This document shows positions 1 to 7,165 of a DNA stretch of 28,690 bases, one piece after another. Positions within the stretch are counted from its first letter, which is position 1, and each line of letters begins with the position of its first letter. This DNA is from Bacillota bacterium (GTDB lineage: Bacteria > Bacillota > Clostridia > DSM-8532), in the NCBI GenBank assembly GCA_023440865.1, contig JAEXRM010000184.1:1-28690 (forward strand), in the 5' to 3' direction. The notes under the pieces were generated by a model, which saw nothing but the letters and a program-made list of their open reading frames with translations, was not told the origin of the DNA and did not search any database. A program made the position numbers and the translations under genes.

Positions 1-161
1 TCGATGAGGCGCAGCGACAGGTAGAGTGCCTGTGCCGCCCAGCCGATGGCAAGCCGGAGCAGGGGCGCATACCGCTCCTGCCGGTACACGACCAGATACC
101 CGATGCCGATGATCAGGGACAGTGCAACCTGCTGGATGAACGTGAAAGCGACTACCGTCAT
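1..161 (-). CDS. N-terminus of a membrane protein, cut by the window edge
   Basis: An open frame starts at ATG 161 on the minus strand and runs off the left edge, giving 53 codons. A GGAGGG ribosome binding site at 167-172 lies five bases before the ATG. The visible residues form one hydrophobic stretch (about residues 3-24), a short basic loop containing YRQERY, then a second hydrophobic stretch (about 33-53). This looks like the start of a polytopic membrane domain, such as the sensor part of a membrane-bound signalling protein, but the visible part is too short to assign a family. It is co-directional with the PHP gene that ends at 304, after a 142-base gap. Confidence 0.6.
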   Translation of the reverse strand, partial: MTVVAFTFIQQVALSLIIGIGYLVVYRQERYAPLLRLAIGWAAQALYLSLRLI

Positions 162-257
162 GTGCCCTCCGGCCTGGAACGGCCAGCCGGAGCGGAAGGC
201 CATCCCGGACATGCGCCGTCTCTCACCTATTTGCCCAACGGACGGGCCCGCAATCAG

Positions 258-271
258 GTTTCTCGTGAAAC
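258..271. other. Degenerate parS-like palindrome
   Basis: The 14 bases GTTTCTCGTGAAAC match the core of the ParB/Spo0J site (GTTTCACGTGAAAC) at 13 positions, the exception being T for A at the seventh base. The outer bases of the 16-mer consensus do not match. The site lies in the intergenic region 162-303. A ParB role is only a possibility; the GTTTC/GAAAC arms could equally be a small RNA hairpin. Confidence 0.25.
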
Positions 272-303
272 GCCGCCACTTAAACTCGTGAACGCGATGC
301 CGG

Positions 304-1041
304 TCAGCGTGAGGGCCGGATGAATCCGGTTCCCGCACGGACGGCCTCGAGGAGGGCGGCAATCGTGGGCGCGGACACATCGACCGCATGCACCGGCTCC
401 GCGATATCCCAGAGGTGATGGGCGTCCGAATTGACCAGCACCGCGGCGTCCGCCGTCTCCGGATGCGCGGATGCGACCACCGCGGAGATGGCGCGGGCGG
501 ACAGCTCGATGGCGCGGAACCCGTATTCCGGCGGTATGATGCCCAGCACGGCCGTCATGCTGTAGGCATCACGGTCGATGTGCGCGGGAACCGCTACGCC
601 GCCGAGGGCCGCCACCCGCTTGAGCGCTGTCTCGACATCGAGTGCGGATGCCGCGATCAGCATGCGCTTGTCTGAGCCCAGCACCTCGTCGCGGTCGTCC
701 ATGCGCCATTGAAAGCCGAAGACATCGGGCCTGTTCGGCGGAAGGGAAAGCCCTTGCCAGGCAGCCGCCTCGAGCGCGCGGGCCGCCTCGGCTGTCGGAA
801 GCAGGCACAGCAGGTGGATCTCCTCGGAAGTGCACAGCTCCATGGCGGGCACGACGAGCAGCCCCTCACGCGCGCCGACCGCCATCACGGCCGCCACGTT
901 GCCCGCCGTGTTGTGGTCCGATACGGCGATGACGCCCAGTTCCTTGAGCAGCGCCATGTGGACGATGTTGTTCGGTGTCATGTCGTCGTCGCTGCAAGGG
1001 GACAGGCAGGAATGAATGTGCAGGTCATAAAAGAGCTTCAA
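304..1041 (-). CDS. PHP-domain metal-dependent phosphoesterase
   Basis: A 245-residue protein with a complete PHP fold signature. It has DLHIHS at residues 6-11, SDHNT at 41-45, an acidic EEIHL segment near 73-77, AHIDR near 153-157 and NSDAH near 204-208. These His and Asp residues form the metal site of PHP hydrolases. Family members include phosphatases such as histidinol phosphatase and the 3',5'-nucleotide phosphoesterases; the substrate here is unknown. Its ATG overlaps the stop of the upstream DRTGG gene by four bases (ATGA), so translation is coupled and it is the last gene of the hydrogenase-signalling operon. It is unrelated in sequence to the HisK-type PHP protein at 12666-13493. 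The context suggests it removes a phosphate or nucleotide signal, which is inference. Confidence 0.9.
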   Translation of the reverse strand: MKLFYDLHIHSCLSPCSDDDMTPNNIVHMALLKELGVIAVSDHNTAGNVAAVMAVGAREGLLVVPAMELCTSEEIHLLCLLPTAEAARALEAAAWQGLSLPPNRPDVFGFQWRMDDRDEVLGSDKRMLIAASALDVETALKRVAALGGVAVPAHIDRDAYSMTAVLGIIPPEYGFRAIELSARAISAVVASAHPETADAAVLVNSDAHHLWDIAEPVHAVDVSAPTIAALLEAVRAGTGFIRPSR

Positions 1042-1391
1042 CCGGGCAACACATCCCCCTGGACCGCCAGATGCGCGCGCACGGCGATCTCCGCTGCGCC
1101 GTGCGGCGCCGACAGCATGACCACGTCCTCCCGGTTCGCCCGGTCGAGCGTGACCTGCTCGATGTCGATGTTCTCCGGTATCACGATGCAGGCGGCCCCC
1201 GTCAGGGACGCCACGGCCACCACATTGAGGTTGGTGTGGACCGTCGTCCAGACGTCGCCAGCCATCACCTTCGCCATGGCCCAGCTCAGCAGGTCGCAGG
1301 CGTAGACCCCCGTGATCGGCCGGTCGAGGGCTTCCGACTCCTCCGTGGCGATGCGGTAGCCGTTGCGGTGCGCGAATTCCCTGACCGTCAT
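1038..1391 (-). CDS. DRTGG-domain protein (first copy)
   Basis: A 117-residue protein starting MTVREF at ATG 1391, with GGGAGG six bases upstream. Longer upstream frames have no such site. It resembles the small stand-alone DRTGG proteins often annotated as serine kinase of the HPr protein, but it is only the small regulatory-type domain. It lacks the P-loop of HPr kinase, so kinase activity is not expected. The core has an ACDLLSWAM segment, an alternating hydrophobic central part (TNLNVVAVA, then AACIVIPEN) and an EDVVMLSA end. Its pattern parallels the second DRTGG protein at 3176-3526, though identity is low. It sits between the HydS gene (40-base gap) and the PHP gene (four-base overlap). 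It may be a small-ligand or partner-binding module of the putative sensor. Confidence 0.85.
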   Translation of the reverse strand: MTVREFAHRNGYRIATEESEALDRPITGVYACDLLSWAMAKVMAGDVWTTVHTNLNVVAVASLTGAACIVIPENIDIEQVTLDRANREDVVMLSAPHGAAEIAVRAHLAVQGDVLPG

Positions 1392-1431
1392 GTGTTCCTC
1401 CCGTGGCGCCCGTTTCCGGTGCCGCCCGTCA

Positions 1432-2718
1432 TCACGCCAGCCCTTCGAAGCGGTGGGCCAGGTCGCTGACCTTTTCACGCAGCTTGAAGATGCAGTCGGT
1501 TTCCTTCGCCCTGCCGCACACGATGTCCTCTGCCAGCGCGCGGCAGCTCGGTGCGCCGCATGCCCCGCAGTCGAGCCCCGGCAGATCCGCCTCGAGCGCA
1601 TCGATGCGCTGGAGCATCTCGAGCGCGCGGTTCATGTCGTCATCGAGCTTCAGCACCGGGATGTAGGGCATCTCGCGGGTCCAGCCGAGTGCATCGGGAT
1701 CGTCGACGAGACAGGCCTCGTCAAAGTCGGCCGGCTCGGCAGCCGCGATGACGGCCTGCAGGTTGGTCTTTGACACAAAGGGATTCTCGACCGTCAACGG
1801 TCCGCCAAGACAACCTTCGATGCAGGAAAGCGCCTCGATGAAGTCCACATCCTCCAGTCGCTCCTCGACAGCCTCCTCGAGGATGGGAATGATGTTGGCA
1901 ATGCCATGGACGGCGATATGGCGCCCCTTGTCCAGCTGCGCGCTCTCGCCGCCCGTACAGGCCCACAGGACCCCTGCGGGTCCCGCCGAGACATGCCTGG
2001 GGACCGTCTCCCCATTCATGCGCTTGAGCTGCTCGAGCATCGGCAGATGGATTTCCTTCATGGCAAAGACCGCATCGACCTCCGACTTTTCCTTGCCGAA
2101 GGGGGCCTTGACGCTTGTGACCTTGGCGGCGCAGGGAGAAAGGAAGAAGGCGCCGATCTGGTCCGCGGGGAGGCCCGTGCGTGCCGCTGCCCGCACCTTG
2201 GCCATGTGCGCGGCGACCTCCATGGGCGAGTCGAGATGCAGCAGGTTGTCGATGAGGTTCGGAAAACGGACCTGCACCAGGCGTGCAACCGCCGGGCAGG
2301 CGGTGGAGATGACGGGCTTGCGGACATCGTGCTTCTCGAGGTAACGGCGGGTGGCATCGGACACGACCTCCGCAGCCGTTGCGACCTCGAAGACATCGTC
2401 AAAGCCGATGCGCAGCAGGGCGGTCAGAATGCGGTCCCGGCCATGGGATGGCGGGAACTGCCCGTACAGCGAGGGTGCGGGCAGGGCGATGCGGTACCTC
2501 CATTTGGCAAGCACCTCGAGCGGATCGCTGACCGCCTTCTTGGCATGGTACGGACAGACGCGGACGCACTCGCCGCAATCGATGCAGCGTTCCCGCGTGA
2601 TTTCTGCCTTGCCGTTCCGCACCCGGATCGCCTCGGTGGGACAGTGCTTGATGCAGTTGGTGCATCCCTTGCACTTGTCCCTGTCGAGCGTGACCGAGTG
2701 GAAGTATTCCTGTCCCAT
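1432..2718 (-). CDS. hydS: HydS-like putative sensory [FeFe] hydrogenase
   Basis: A 428-residue protein starting MGQEYF at ATG 2718 behind a GGAGGG site. Two [4Fe-4S] ferredoxin motifs (C16-C26 and C45-C55) precede an H-cluster domain. Its three signatures are STACP (A140, C141), SPCAAK (C196, K199) and SCIEGCLGG (C299, C303). A C-terminal Fe-S motif has C384, C387, C392 and C401. All four Cys ligands of the H-cluster are kept, but the proton-relay Cys seen as the first C of TSCCP in catalytic enzymes is Ala140. That replacement is reported for the Thermotoga sensory hydrogenase HydS. No PAS domain is present. It sits in the operon between the HATPase and a DRTGG gene. The likely role is sensing H2 or redox state rather than bulk turnover; maturation would need HydE, HydF and HydG, which are not in this window. 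Confidence 0.88.
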   Translation of the reverse strand: MGQEYFHSVTLDRDKCKGCTNCIKHCPTEAIRVRNGKAEITRERCIDCGECVRVCPYHAKKAVSDPLEVLAKWRYRIALPAPSLYGQFPPSHGRDRILTALLRIGFDDVFEVATAAEVVSDATRRYLEKHDVRKPVISTACPAVARLVQVRFPNLIDNLLHLDSPMEVAAHMAKVRAAARTGLPADQIGAFFLSPCAAKVTSVKAPFGKEKSEVDAVFAMKEIHLPMLEQLKRMNGETVPRHVSAGPAGVLWACTGGESAQLDKGRHIAVHGIANIIPILEEAVEERLEDVDFIEALSCIEGCLGGPLTVENPFVSKTNLQAVIAAAEPADFDEACLVDDPDALGWTREMPYIPVLKLDDDMNRALEMLQRIDALEADLPGLDCGACGAPSCRALAEDIVCGRAKETDCIFKLREKVSDLAHRFEGLA

Positions 2719-2747
2719 GGGACGGCCCTCCGTTTGACGGGAACCAT

Positions 2748-3176
2748 TCAGTGAAAGTGGACGGTGATGTGGACCGTGGTGCCACGCCCCGGTTCTGTGT
2801 CGACATGGAAGATGTCGGCGTGCTTCTTGATGTTCGGCAGGCCCATGCCCGCTCCGAAGCCCATCTCGCGGATGCTGTCCGGTGCGGTGGACCACCCCTC
2901 CTGCATGGCCAGGTCGAGATCGGGAATGCCGGGGCCCTCGTCCTGGATGCGGATGATCACCTTGTCACGGTCGATCTCCACATGGGCAAGCCCGCCGTGA
3001 CCATGGATGACGGCATTGATCTCCGCCTCGTACATCGCCACGGAGGTGCGCTTGACAACCGCCGGGGCGACCCCCATCTGGTTGAGCAGCTTGCGGACGG
3101 AGCTCGAAGCCTCTCCCGCGACCACGAAGTCGTTGGCCGGTATGATGTATTCCCGGATGATGATGCCCGTATCCAT
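2748..3176 (-). CDS. RsbW/RsbT-like ATP-binding protein (anti-sigma factor type)
   Basis: A 142-residue GHKL ATPase domain. The N box is EAEINAVIHG (N54), the G1 box DEGPGIPD is at 79-86, and GFGAGMGLPNIK (106-117) forms the ATP lid and G2 region. Size and motifs match the small stand-alone anti-sigma or switch kinases RsbW, SpoIIAB and RsbT. The ATG at 3176 shares one base with the stop of the upstream DRTGG gene (TGATG), so the two are coupled. No sigma factor or STAS anti-anti-sigma gene is visible nearby, so its partner is unknown. Next to a HydS-like protein it is a natural candidate for the output step, by protein phosphorylation or sequestration; that is inference. Confidence 0.88.
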   Translation of the reverse strand: MDTGIIIREYIIPANDFVVAGEASSSVRKLLNQMGVAPAVVKRTSVAMYEAEINAVIHGHGGLAHVEIDRDKVIIRIQDEGPGIPDLDLAMQEGWSTAPDSIREMGFGAGMGLPNIKKHADIFHVDTEPGRGTTVHITVHFH

Positions 3177-3526
3177 CAGGTGTCTCCGCGCCCGTGGATG
3201 CCATGCTGATAGAGGCGGCCGCAGGTGGAGAACATCGGCAGCTGCGTGGAGAGCACCGCGATCCCCTTCTCCTCCGCAAGCGCCACGACAGTCTCCAGAG
3301 GCTTCTTTCCCCGGACGAACACCACCACCCGGATGTCCATCATCTCCGCAGTCCGGATGACCTGGGGGTTCATCAGCCCCGTGATCATCATGGCGTTTTC
3401 CTTGGAGAACGCCATGACATCGCTCATCAGGTCGGCTCCGCAGGCGGAGCGGATCTGCAGTTCCGGGTCGTGGCCGACGGTGTGGACCTCCGCCTCGAGC
3501 AGGGCGGCAATTTCATCGATCTGCAT
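3176..3526 (-). CDS. DRTGG-domain protein (second copy)
   Basis: A 116-residue protein. The start at ATG 3526 (MQIDEI) is preferred because GAGG lies seven bases upstream; ATG 3532 lies only one base from that site. The segments GADLMSDVMAF, MMITGLMNPQVIRTAEMMDI and GIAVLSTQLPMFSTCGRLY are typical of small DRTGG proteins of anaerobes, annotated variously as DRTGG or AraC-like proteins. There is no P-loop and no catalytic kinase motif. The pattern parallels the other DRTGG protein at 1038-1391, so the operon carries two diverged copies flanking the HATPase and HydS genes. It overlaps the HATPase start by one base. Ligand and mechanism are unknown. Confidence 0.85.
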   Translation of the reverse strand: MQIDEIAALLEAEVHTVGHDPELQIRSACGADLMSDVMAFSKENAMMITGLMNPQVIRTAEMMDIRVVVFVRGKKPLETVVALAEEKGIAVLSTQLPMFSTCGRLYQHGIHGRGDT

Positions 3527-3619
3527 GCGCATACCTCGTCCTTGTTGCCGTTCGGACGGCTGTTTCGGGCGCGGACCAGACACGGCCGCACCCGGCGGGA
3601 TGACATTGCCGGAATGAGC

Positions 3620-3660
3620 AGACGGCATGCCGAAGTGACTCCACTGCGTGCATGCCGTCT
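3620..3660. repeat. Intergenic palindrome, 11-bp arms
   Basis: AGACGGCATGC (3620-3630) is matched by GCATGCCGTCT (3650-3660), with a 19-base loop that itself holds AGTG/CACT. It lies in the 171-base gap between the DUF1858 gene and the second DRTGG gene. No T-run follows on either strand, so it is unlikely to be an intrinsic terminator. The core ACGGCATGC is shared with the palindrome at 28594-28626. Confidence 0.6.
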
Positions 3661-3673
3661 TCCGTTCGCGGAC

Positions 3674-3693
3674 TGCCGGGGGGAGCCCCGGCA
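3674..3693 (-). other. Hairpin just after the DUF1858 stop
   Basis: TGCCGGGG (3674-3681) pairs perfectly with CCCCGGCA (3686-3693) around the loop GGAG. It lies four bases after the DUF1858 stop codon, inside the operon. There is no T-run, so an mRNA processing or stability element that separates DUF1858 expression from the genes below is more likely than a full terminator. Confidence 0.45.
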
Positions 3694-3697
3694 TGGC

Positions 3698-3898
3698 TCA
3701 GCGCTCGAGATGGGCGTTCAGCGCATCAATGAGCTGTTGTGCGTCGATGCCGTGCACGGCGCACGCGTCGACGATGCTCTCGCCCGATGCGGACGGGCAC
3801 CCGAGGCAGTGCATGCCGTGCTGGATGAAGATGGGCGCGGTGGTGCGATCCAGCCGCAGCACATCCATGATGATCATGTCGCCGGTGACCTTGGCCAT
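3698..3898 (-). CDS. DUF1858 redox-disulfide domain protein
   Basis: A 66-residue protein starting MAKVTG at ATG 3898, with GGAGG seven bases upstream. It matches the DUF1858 family, whose members are annotated as hybrid-cluster-protein-associated redox disulfide domains. The hallmark HCLGCPSA holds a CxxC pair (C31, C34) near the end of the first half, and another Cys follows at position 46. It is the first gene of the operon containing HydS. A small CxxC protein beside a sensory hydrogenase may be a thiol-redox input or an electron shuttle; this is inferred from context only. The longer upstream frame has no ribosome binding site. Confidence 0.85.
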   Translation of the reverse strand: MAKVTGDMIIMDVLRLDRTTAPIFIQHGMHCLGCPSASGESIVDACAVHGIDAQQLIDALNAHLER

Positions 3899-3964
3899 GT
3901 TGGGAACCTCCGTTGCATCGCCGCGCGGACCGCGTCGAACCTGTGCGGGCAAGTGTGTGGTGCC

Positions 3965-3983
3965 GGCCGTCGCGAGGACGGCC
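3965..3983 (-). other. 5'-end hairpin of the HydS operon transcript
   Basis: GGCCGTC (3965-3971) and GACGGCC (3977-3983) are perfect complements around a five-base loop. From the promoter at 3993-4020 the transcript should begin near 3986, so this hairpin would sit at its extreme 5' end. It may protect the mRNA. Confidence 0.45.
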
Positions 3984-3992
3984 CATACCGAA

Positions 3993-4020
3993 ATTATAGC
4001 AGATCCTTCGGGATCCGCAA
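3993..4020 (-). promoter_or_regulatory. Promoter of the HydS signalling operon
   Basis: On the minus strand TTGCGG (4015-4020), a 16-base spacer and a perfect TATAAT (3993-3998) form a sigma-A type promoter about 95 bases before the DUF1858 start. The spacer holds the inverted repeat GATCC-TTCG-GGATC (4002-4015), a possible operator. The rest of the 454-base interval 3899-4352 contains only this promoter, its leader hairpin and the weaker plus-strand signals for the mutase gene; no further gene is seen. Confidence 0.6.
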
Positions 4021-4178
4021 CCACACGCCGCCGCGACGCCGCGGAGCCGCCCGGGGCGGACATGCAGGGGTCGCCTTCCCCATGATGCAGTCCGCGGCGG
4101 TTTCACCCGCCACGTGGTCCGGAAGGGCCAGGATGCTTTCCGCAGGACAATCCCCGGTTCGCGGACAGGCGTCTCCGC

Positions 4179-4208
4179 TTGACGCACGTTCATCCTCCAT
4201 GGTACGGT
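4179..4208 (+). promoter_or_regulatory. Possible promoter for the phosphoglycerate mutase gene
   Basis: TTGACG (4179-4184) is followed after 18 bases by TACGGT (4203-4208), a weak -10 match. A leader of about 140 bases would follow, with small hairpins CCGCC/GGCGG near 4282 and CCGG/CCGG near 4302. No known riboswitch consensus was recognised in it. Confidence 0.3.
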
Positions 4209-4352
4209 GGATGCACCGGTGCGGCCGCCCCGCGGACGGACCGCTCACAGCCCGGTCCGAAGAAGGCTTGGCAGAGGAGAGCCGCCTGGGCGGATCGCAA
4301 CCGGGTACCGGAACAAGCAATGCCATGGATGATGGTCAACGGGAGTGCTGAC

Positions 4353-5570
4353 ATGAAATATGTAACCTTGCTGTGCGACGGCATGGCCGATGTCGCCGTA
4401 CCGGATCTCGGCGGAATGACGCCGATGGAAGCCGCCGCCAAACCCCATATGGACAGCCTGTTCCAGGCAGCGCGCACCGGCCTTGCCCGGACCGTCCCGG
4501 CGGGCATGCCCGCCGGCAGCGATGTCGCCAACCTGTCGGTCTTCGGTTACCCGCCGAGCCTGCACTATACCGGCCGCTCCCCGCTCGAGGCCGTCAGCAT
4601 GGGGCTCTCGATGCGCGAGGGTGAGGTTGCGCTGCGCTGCAACCTCGTGACACTCGGCGGCGAGGGCCCGCTTCAGGCGCGCACCATGCAGGATTACAGC
4701 GCCGGCGAGATATCAACGGCGGAGGCGCGGGCACTCATCGGGTCCGTCGCGTCCGCGCTCGACGCGCAGGCGTGGTCATTCCATCCCGGCATCAGCTACC
4801 GGCACTGCATGCTGTGGATGAACGGCCCGCTCGACATCCGCCTCACGCCGCCGCATGACATCAGCGGCCGTCCTGTTGCGGACTGGCTTCCCTCCGGTCC
4901 CGGAGCGGATGCGGTCCGGCTGCTGATGGAACGTTCCCTGGCCATCCTGGCGGATCATCCGGTCAACCGTGCCCGCATCGCGCGCGGCGTGCATCCCGGC
5001 AACTGCATCTGGCTCTGGGGACAGGGCAGCCGGCCCGCGCTGCCCGCCTTCGAGGCCCGTTATGGCATCAGGGGCGCGGTGATCTCCGCCGTCGACCTCA
5101 TCAAGGGCATCGGCATCGCTGCCGGACTTCACTCGATCGATGTGCCGGGCGCAACGGGAAACCTGCACACGAACTACCGCGGCAAGGCCGACGCCGCGCT
5201 CGCGGCACTGGCTTCCGGCGCCGATTTCGTCTATATCCACGTCGAGGCGCCCGATGAATGCGGGCACCAGGGACAGGTGGCGGAAAAGGTCGAGAGCATC
5301 GCCCGCATCGATGCGGAGCTGCTTGGCCCGCTGCTTGAAGGCCTGCGTGCGATGGGCGACCACCGCCTGCTCATCATGCCCGACCATCCCACGCCGCTGG
5401 GCATCCGCACCCATACCCGCGAGCCGGTGCCCTTCCTGCTGTACGACAGCCGTCACCGCTTGGCGGATCCCGATCAGGGCTCCCGGTTTACGGAAGCGGC
5501 GGCCGGCATCGGCGGACTGGTTCCCGAAGCCGACGTGCTGATGGGATGGCTGCTCGAGCGGGGCGGCTGA
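4353..5570 (+). CDS. apgM: Cofactor-independent phosphoglycerate mutase, archaeal (ApgM) type
   Basis: A 405-residue protein of the alkaline-phosphatase superfamily. It interconverts 3-phosphoglycerate and 2-phosphoglycerate in glycolysis. The N-terminal LLCDGMAD holds a metal-binding Asp (D9). AGSDVANLSVFGY carries the likely catalytic Ser (S56), matching the GSDVAN signature of ApgM rather than the longer GpmI family. Late motifs are EAPDECGHQG and LIMPDHPTP, with metal-binding Asp and His residues, followed by RTHTREPVPF. Length is usual for ApgM. ATG 4353 is chosen because GGGAG lies eight bases upstream; longer in-frame starts lack such a site. It is transcribed alone toward the terminator at 5656-5696. 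Some relatives are annotated as homoserine kinase type II, but the motifs favour the mutase. Confidence 0.92.
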   Translation: MKYVTLLCDGMADVAVPDLGGMTPMEAAAKPHMDSLFQAARTGLARTVPAGMPAGSDVANLSVFGYPPSLHYTGRSPLEAVSMGLSMREGEVALRCNLVTLGGEGPLQARTMQDYSAGEISTAEARALIGSVASALDAQAWSFHPGISYRHCMLWMNGPLDIRLTPPHDISGRPVADWLPSGPGADAVRLLMERSLAILADHPVNRARIARGVHPGNCIWLWGQGSRPALPAFEARYGIRGAVISAVDLIKGIGIAAGLHSIDVPGATGNLHTNYRGKADAALAALASGADFVYIHVEAPDECGHQGQVAEKVESIARIDAELLGPLLEGLRAMGDHRLLIMPDHPTPLGIRTHTREPVPFLLYDSRHRLADPDQGSRFTEAAAGIGGLVPEADVLMGWLLERGG

Positions 5571-5655
5571 GCACCGCCGGTATGCGCTCCACCGACCGGA
5601 GCCCGCCGGGGACATCGCCGCAAGGAAAACACCCGTCCGCACCGATCAATCACAA

Positions 5656-5696
5656 AAGCCCGCCGTGCGCTTCACAGGGACGCGCACGGCGGGCTT
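5656..5696. terminator. Bidirectional intrinsic terminator
   Basis: AAGCCCGCCGTGCGC (5656-5670) and its exact reverse complement at 5682-5696 make a 15-bp stem with an 11-base loop between two convergent genes. On the minus strand the stem ends in TTTT, so it ends the PP2C-LysM transcript well. On the plus strand the tail CTTATCT is weaker. Confidence 0.85.
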
Positions 5697-5723
5697 ATCT
5701 CACCAGACGGAAGGCAACCGCCC

Positions 5724-7070
5724 CTACTTCAACGCCTCGACCGGCGGTATCTTCAGGACTTGCCCGGGCTGGATTTTCGTGGGATCGGTGATGTTGTTGT
5801 ATGTGCAGAAGGCATCGACCAGAGCCGCGTCGTTGTAGAATTTCTTGACAATGCGGCTCATGGTGTCGCCCTTCTGGATGGTGTAGGTTTCAGGGTTGGC
5901 CGCCGAAGGGGTTGCGGAGGCGGATGCGGAGGCGGCAGGCGTTTCGGAGGGTTCCGGCGTGACGGTCGCTTCGGGTGTGGGCTCCGCAGACGGAAATGGA
6001 TCGGAGGAAGCCGAAGCCGTCGACGCCGGCGGGGAGGACGCCAGCGCACCGCCCTCCGGCGGCTTGATGAGCGAGCTGATGATGATGCCAAGGATGATCA
6101 TGAACACAACGACCGTCAGGCCGAACAGGCCCGCGAAAACCAGATTGTCACGGCCGGCGGGCTTGCGGTTGTATTTGTAGGTGACGGCGGGTGTGCGGCT
6201 GAGTGCATCCACGCGCGACTTGAGCATGGGTCGCCTGGCCGCGCCCTGCACGTCATAGATTTTTTCGATCTGGACGACCATTGCGGAGAGGTCTCCGCGG
6301 CTTGAGCGTTTCATGGCCTCCGCAACGATCCGTCCCGCCAGGGCGCCGCTGTCGCCGCCGCCAGCCATGATGTCCTCGATGCGTTCCTCACCCAGCGCCT
6401 CAAACGCGCCGTGGCTGAGCATCAGGAAGGTGTCGTTCTCACAGAAGGGGACCGGCTCGGACAGGATGACGGGCCCCTCCTGCTCCGCGCCGTCACCGGT
6501 TTCATCGGGCATGTGCAGGTCGGTGCGTCCGGCGTCGGCCTCGCTGAGCACGCCGAGGTTGACCAGACGCTCGCGCTTCGTGTTCTCCCGCGCAAGAGGC
6601 ATGAAGGTCTCCTCGCGCATCAGCCAGGCATGGCCAAGGCCCGCTGTCGCCACGACGGCATGCCCCTCGGAGAGCAGCAACCCGGAGAAGCCCACCCGGC
6701 GCCGGTCGTCATCGGCAGGCGTCCGGTTCATCTCGAGGATGCTGTCGAGCATGCGCACCGAACCGCCGATGCGGGAGGAAAGCTCCTCCATCTTGTAGGC
6801 AAGATCGCCATCGTTGACCGAGAGCTTCTCATGGAGACGGGCGACATCCTTGAGGATCGAAATGCTCGCCGAGGCATCCGCCGCATTCTCCATGTTGTCG
6901 GAGAGGACGAACAGGTACTCGCCGCCCCGGTTCTCGAGGGAGGCCTGAATGTTGTCGAGATGCGGTTCGGACTGGAATCGCCCGTTCATGTAGAAATCGG
7001 TCGTATTCCGGTTTCTTCCGTAACCCATACGCGAATACAGGCACGCGTTGATTCGGATCACGTTGCTCAT
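5724..7070 (-). CDS. PP2C-like domain, membrane helix and extracellular LysM
   Basis: A 448-residue protein with ATG at 7070 and AGGAGA just upstream. Residues 1-270 look like a PP2C phosphatase core: FVLSDNMEN (54-62), the strand pattern of ATAGLGHAWL (141-150), LMLSHGAFEAL (216-226) and SSRGDLSAMVV (256-266). The usual metal-site signatures are altered: DG reads D58-N59, SDG reads S219-H220-G221, and the late DN motif is replaced by GDLS. Activity may be reduced or lost. A basic segment precedes one membrane helix (309-335), then a Pro/Ser/Ala/Thr-rich linker (337-393) and a LysM peptidoglycan-binding domain (394-443). The predicted layout is phosphatase-like inside and wall-binding outside, a mirror of PASTA-domain kinases. 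It is transcribed alone. A role in wall sensing is inference. Confidence 0.82.
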   Translation of the reverse strand: MSNVIRINACLYSRMGYGRNRNTTDFYMNGRFQSEPHLDNIQASLENRGGEYLFVLSDNMENAADASASISILKDVARLHEKLSVNDGDLAYKMEELSSRIGGSVRMLDSILEMNRTPADDDRRRVGFSGLLLSEGHAVVATAGLGHAWLMREETFMPLARENTKRERLVNLGVLSEADAGRTDLHMPDETGDGAEQEGPVILSEPVPFCENDTFLMLSHGAFEALGEERIEDIMAGGGDSGALAGRIVAEAMKRSSRGDLSAMVVQIEKIYDVQGAARRPMLKSRVDALSRTPAVTYKYNRKPAGRDNLVFAGLFGLTVVVFMIILGIIISSLIKPPEGGALASSPPASTASASSDPFPSAEPTPEATVTPEPSETPAASASASATPSAANPETYTIQKGDTMSRIVKKFYNDAALVDAFCTYNNITDPTKIQPGQVLKIPPVEALK

Positions 7071-7165
7071 CGGCTTCTCCTCATTGGCAAGCCCTCCTCC
7101 GGCACTGCGTGACCGCAGCGGTGCGCGCGGAAAAGGATCGCGTATGGAACTTCCACACCGCCCCC

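Noticed and set aside
46..291. An 81-codon plus-strand frame at the left edge
   Set aside because: Arg and Ser rich with no motif, and antisense to a better supported partial membrane protein with a good ribosome binding site.
4282..4293. CCGCCTGGGC-like segment before apgM, resembling half of the ZTP riboswitch
   Set aside because: The matching GACTGGCG element and P1 stem are missing; it is a simple CCGCC/GGCGG hairpin.
3994..4326. A possible small gene on the minus strand between the mutase and DUF1858 genes
   Set aside because: It covers the promoter of the HydS operon, is Pro and Arg rich and lacks a ribosome binding site.
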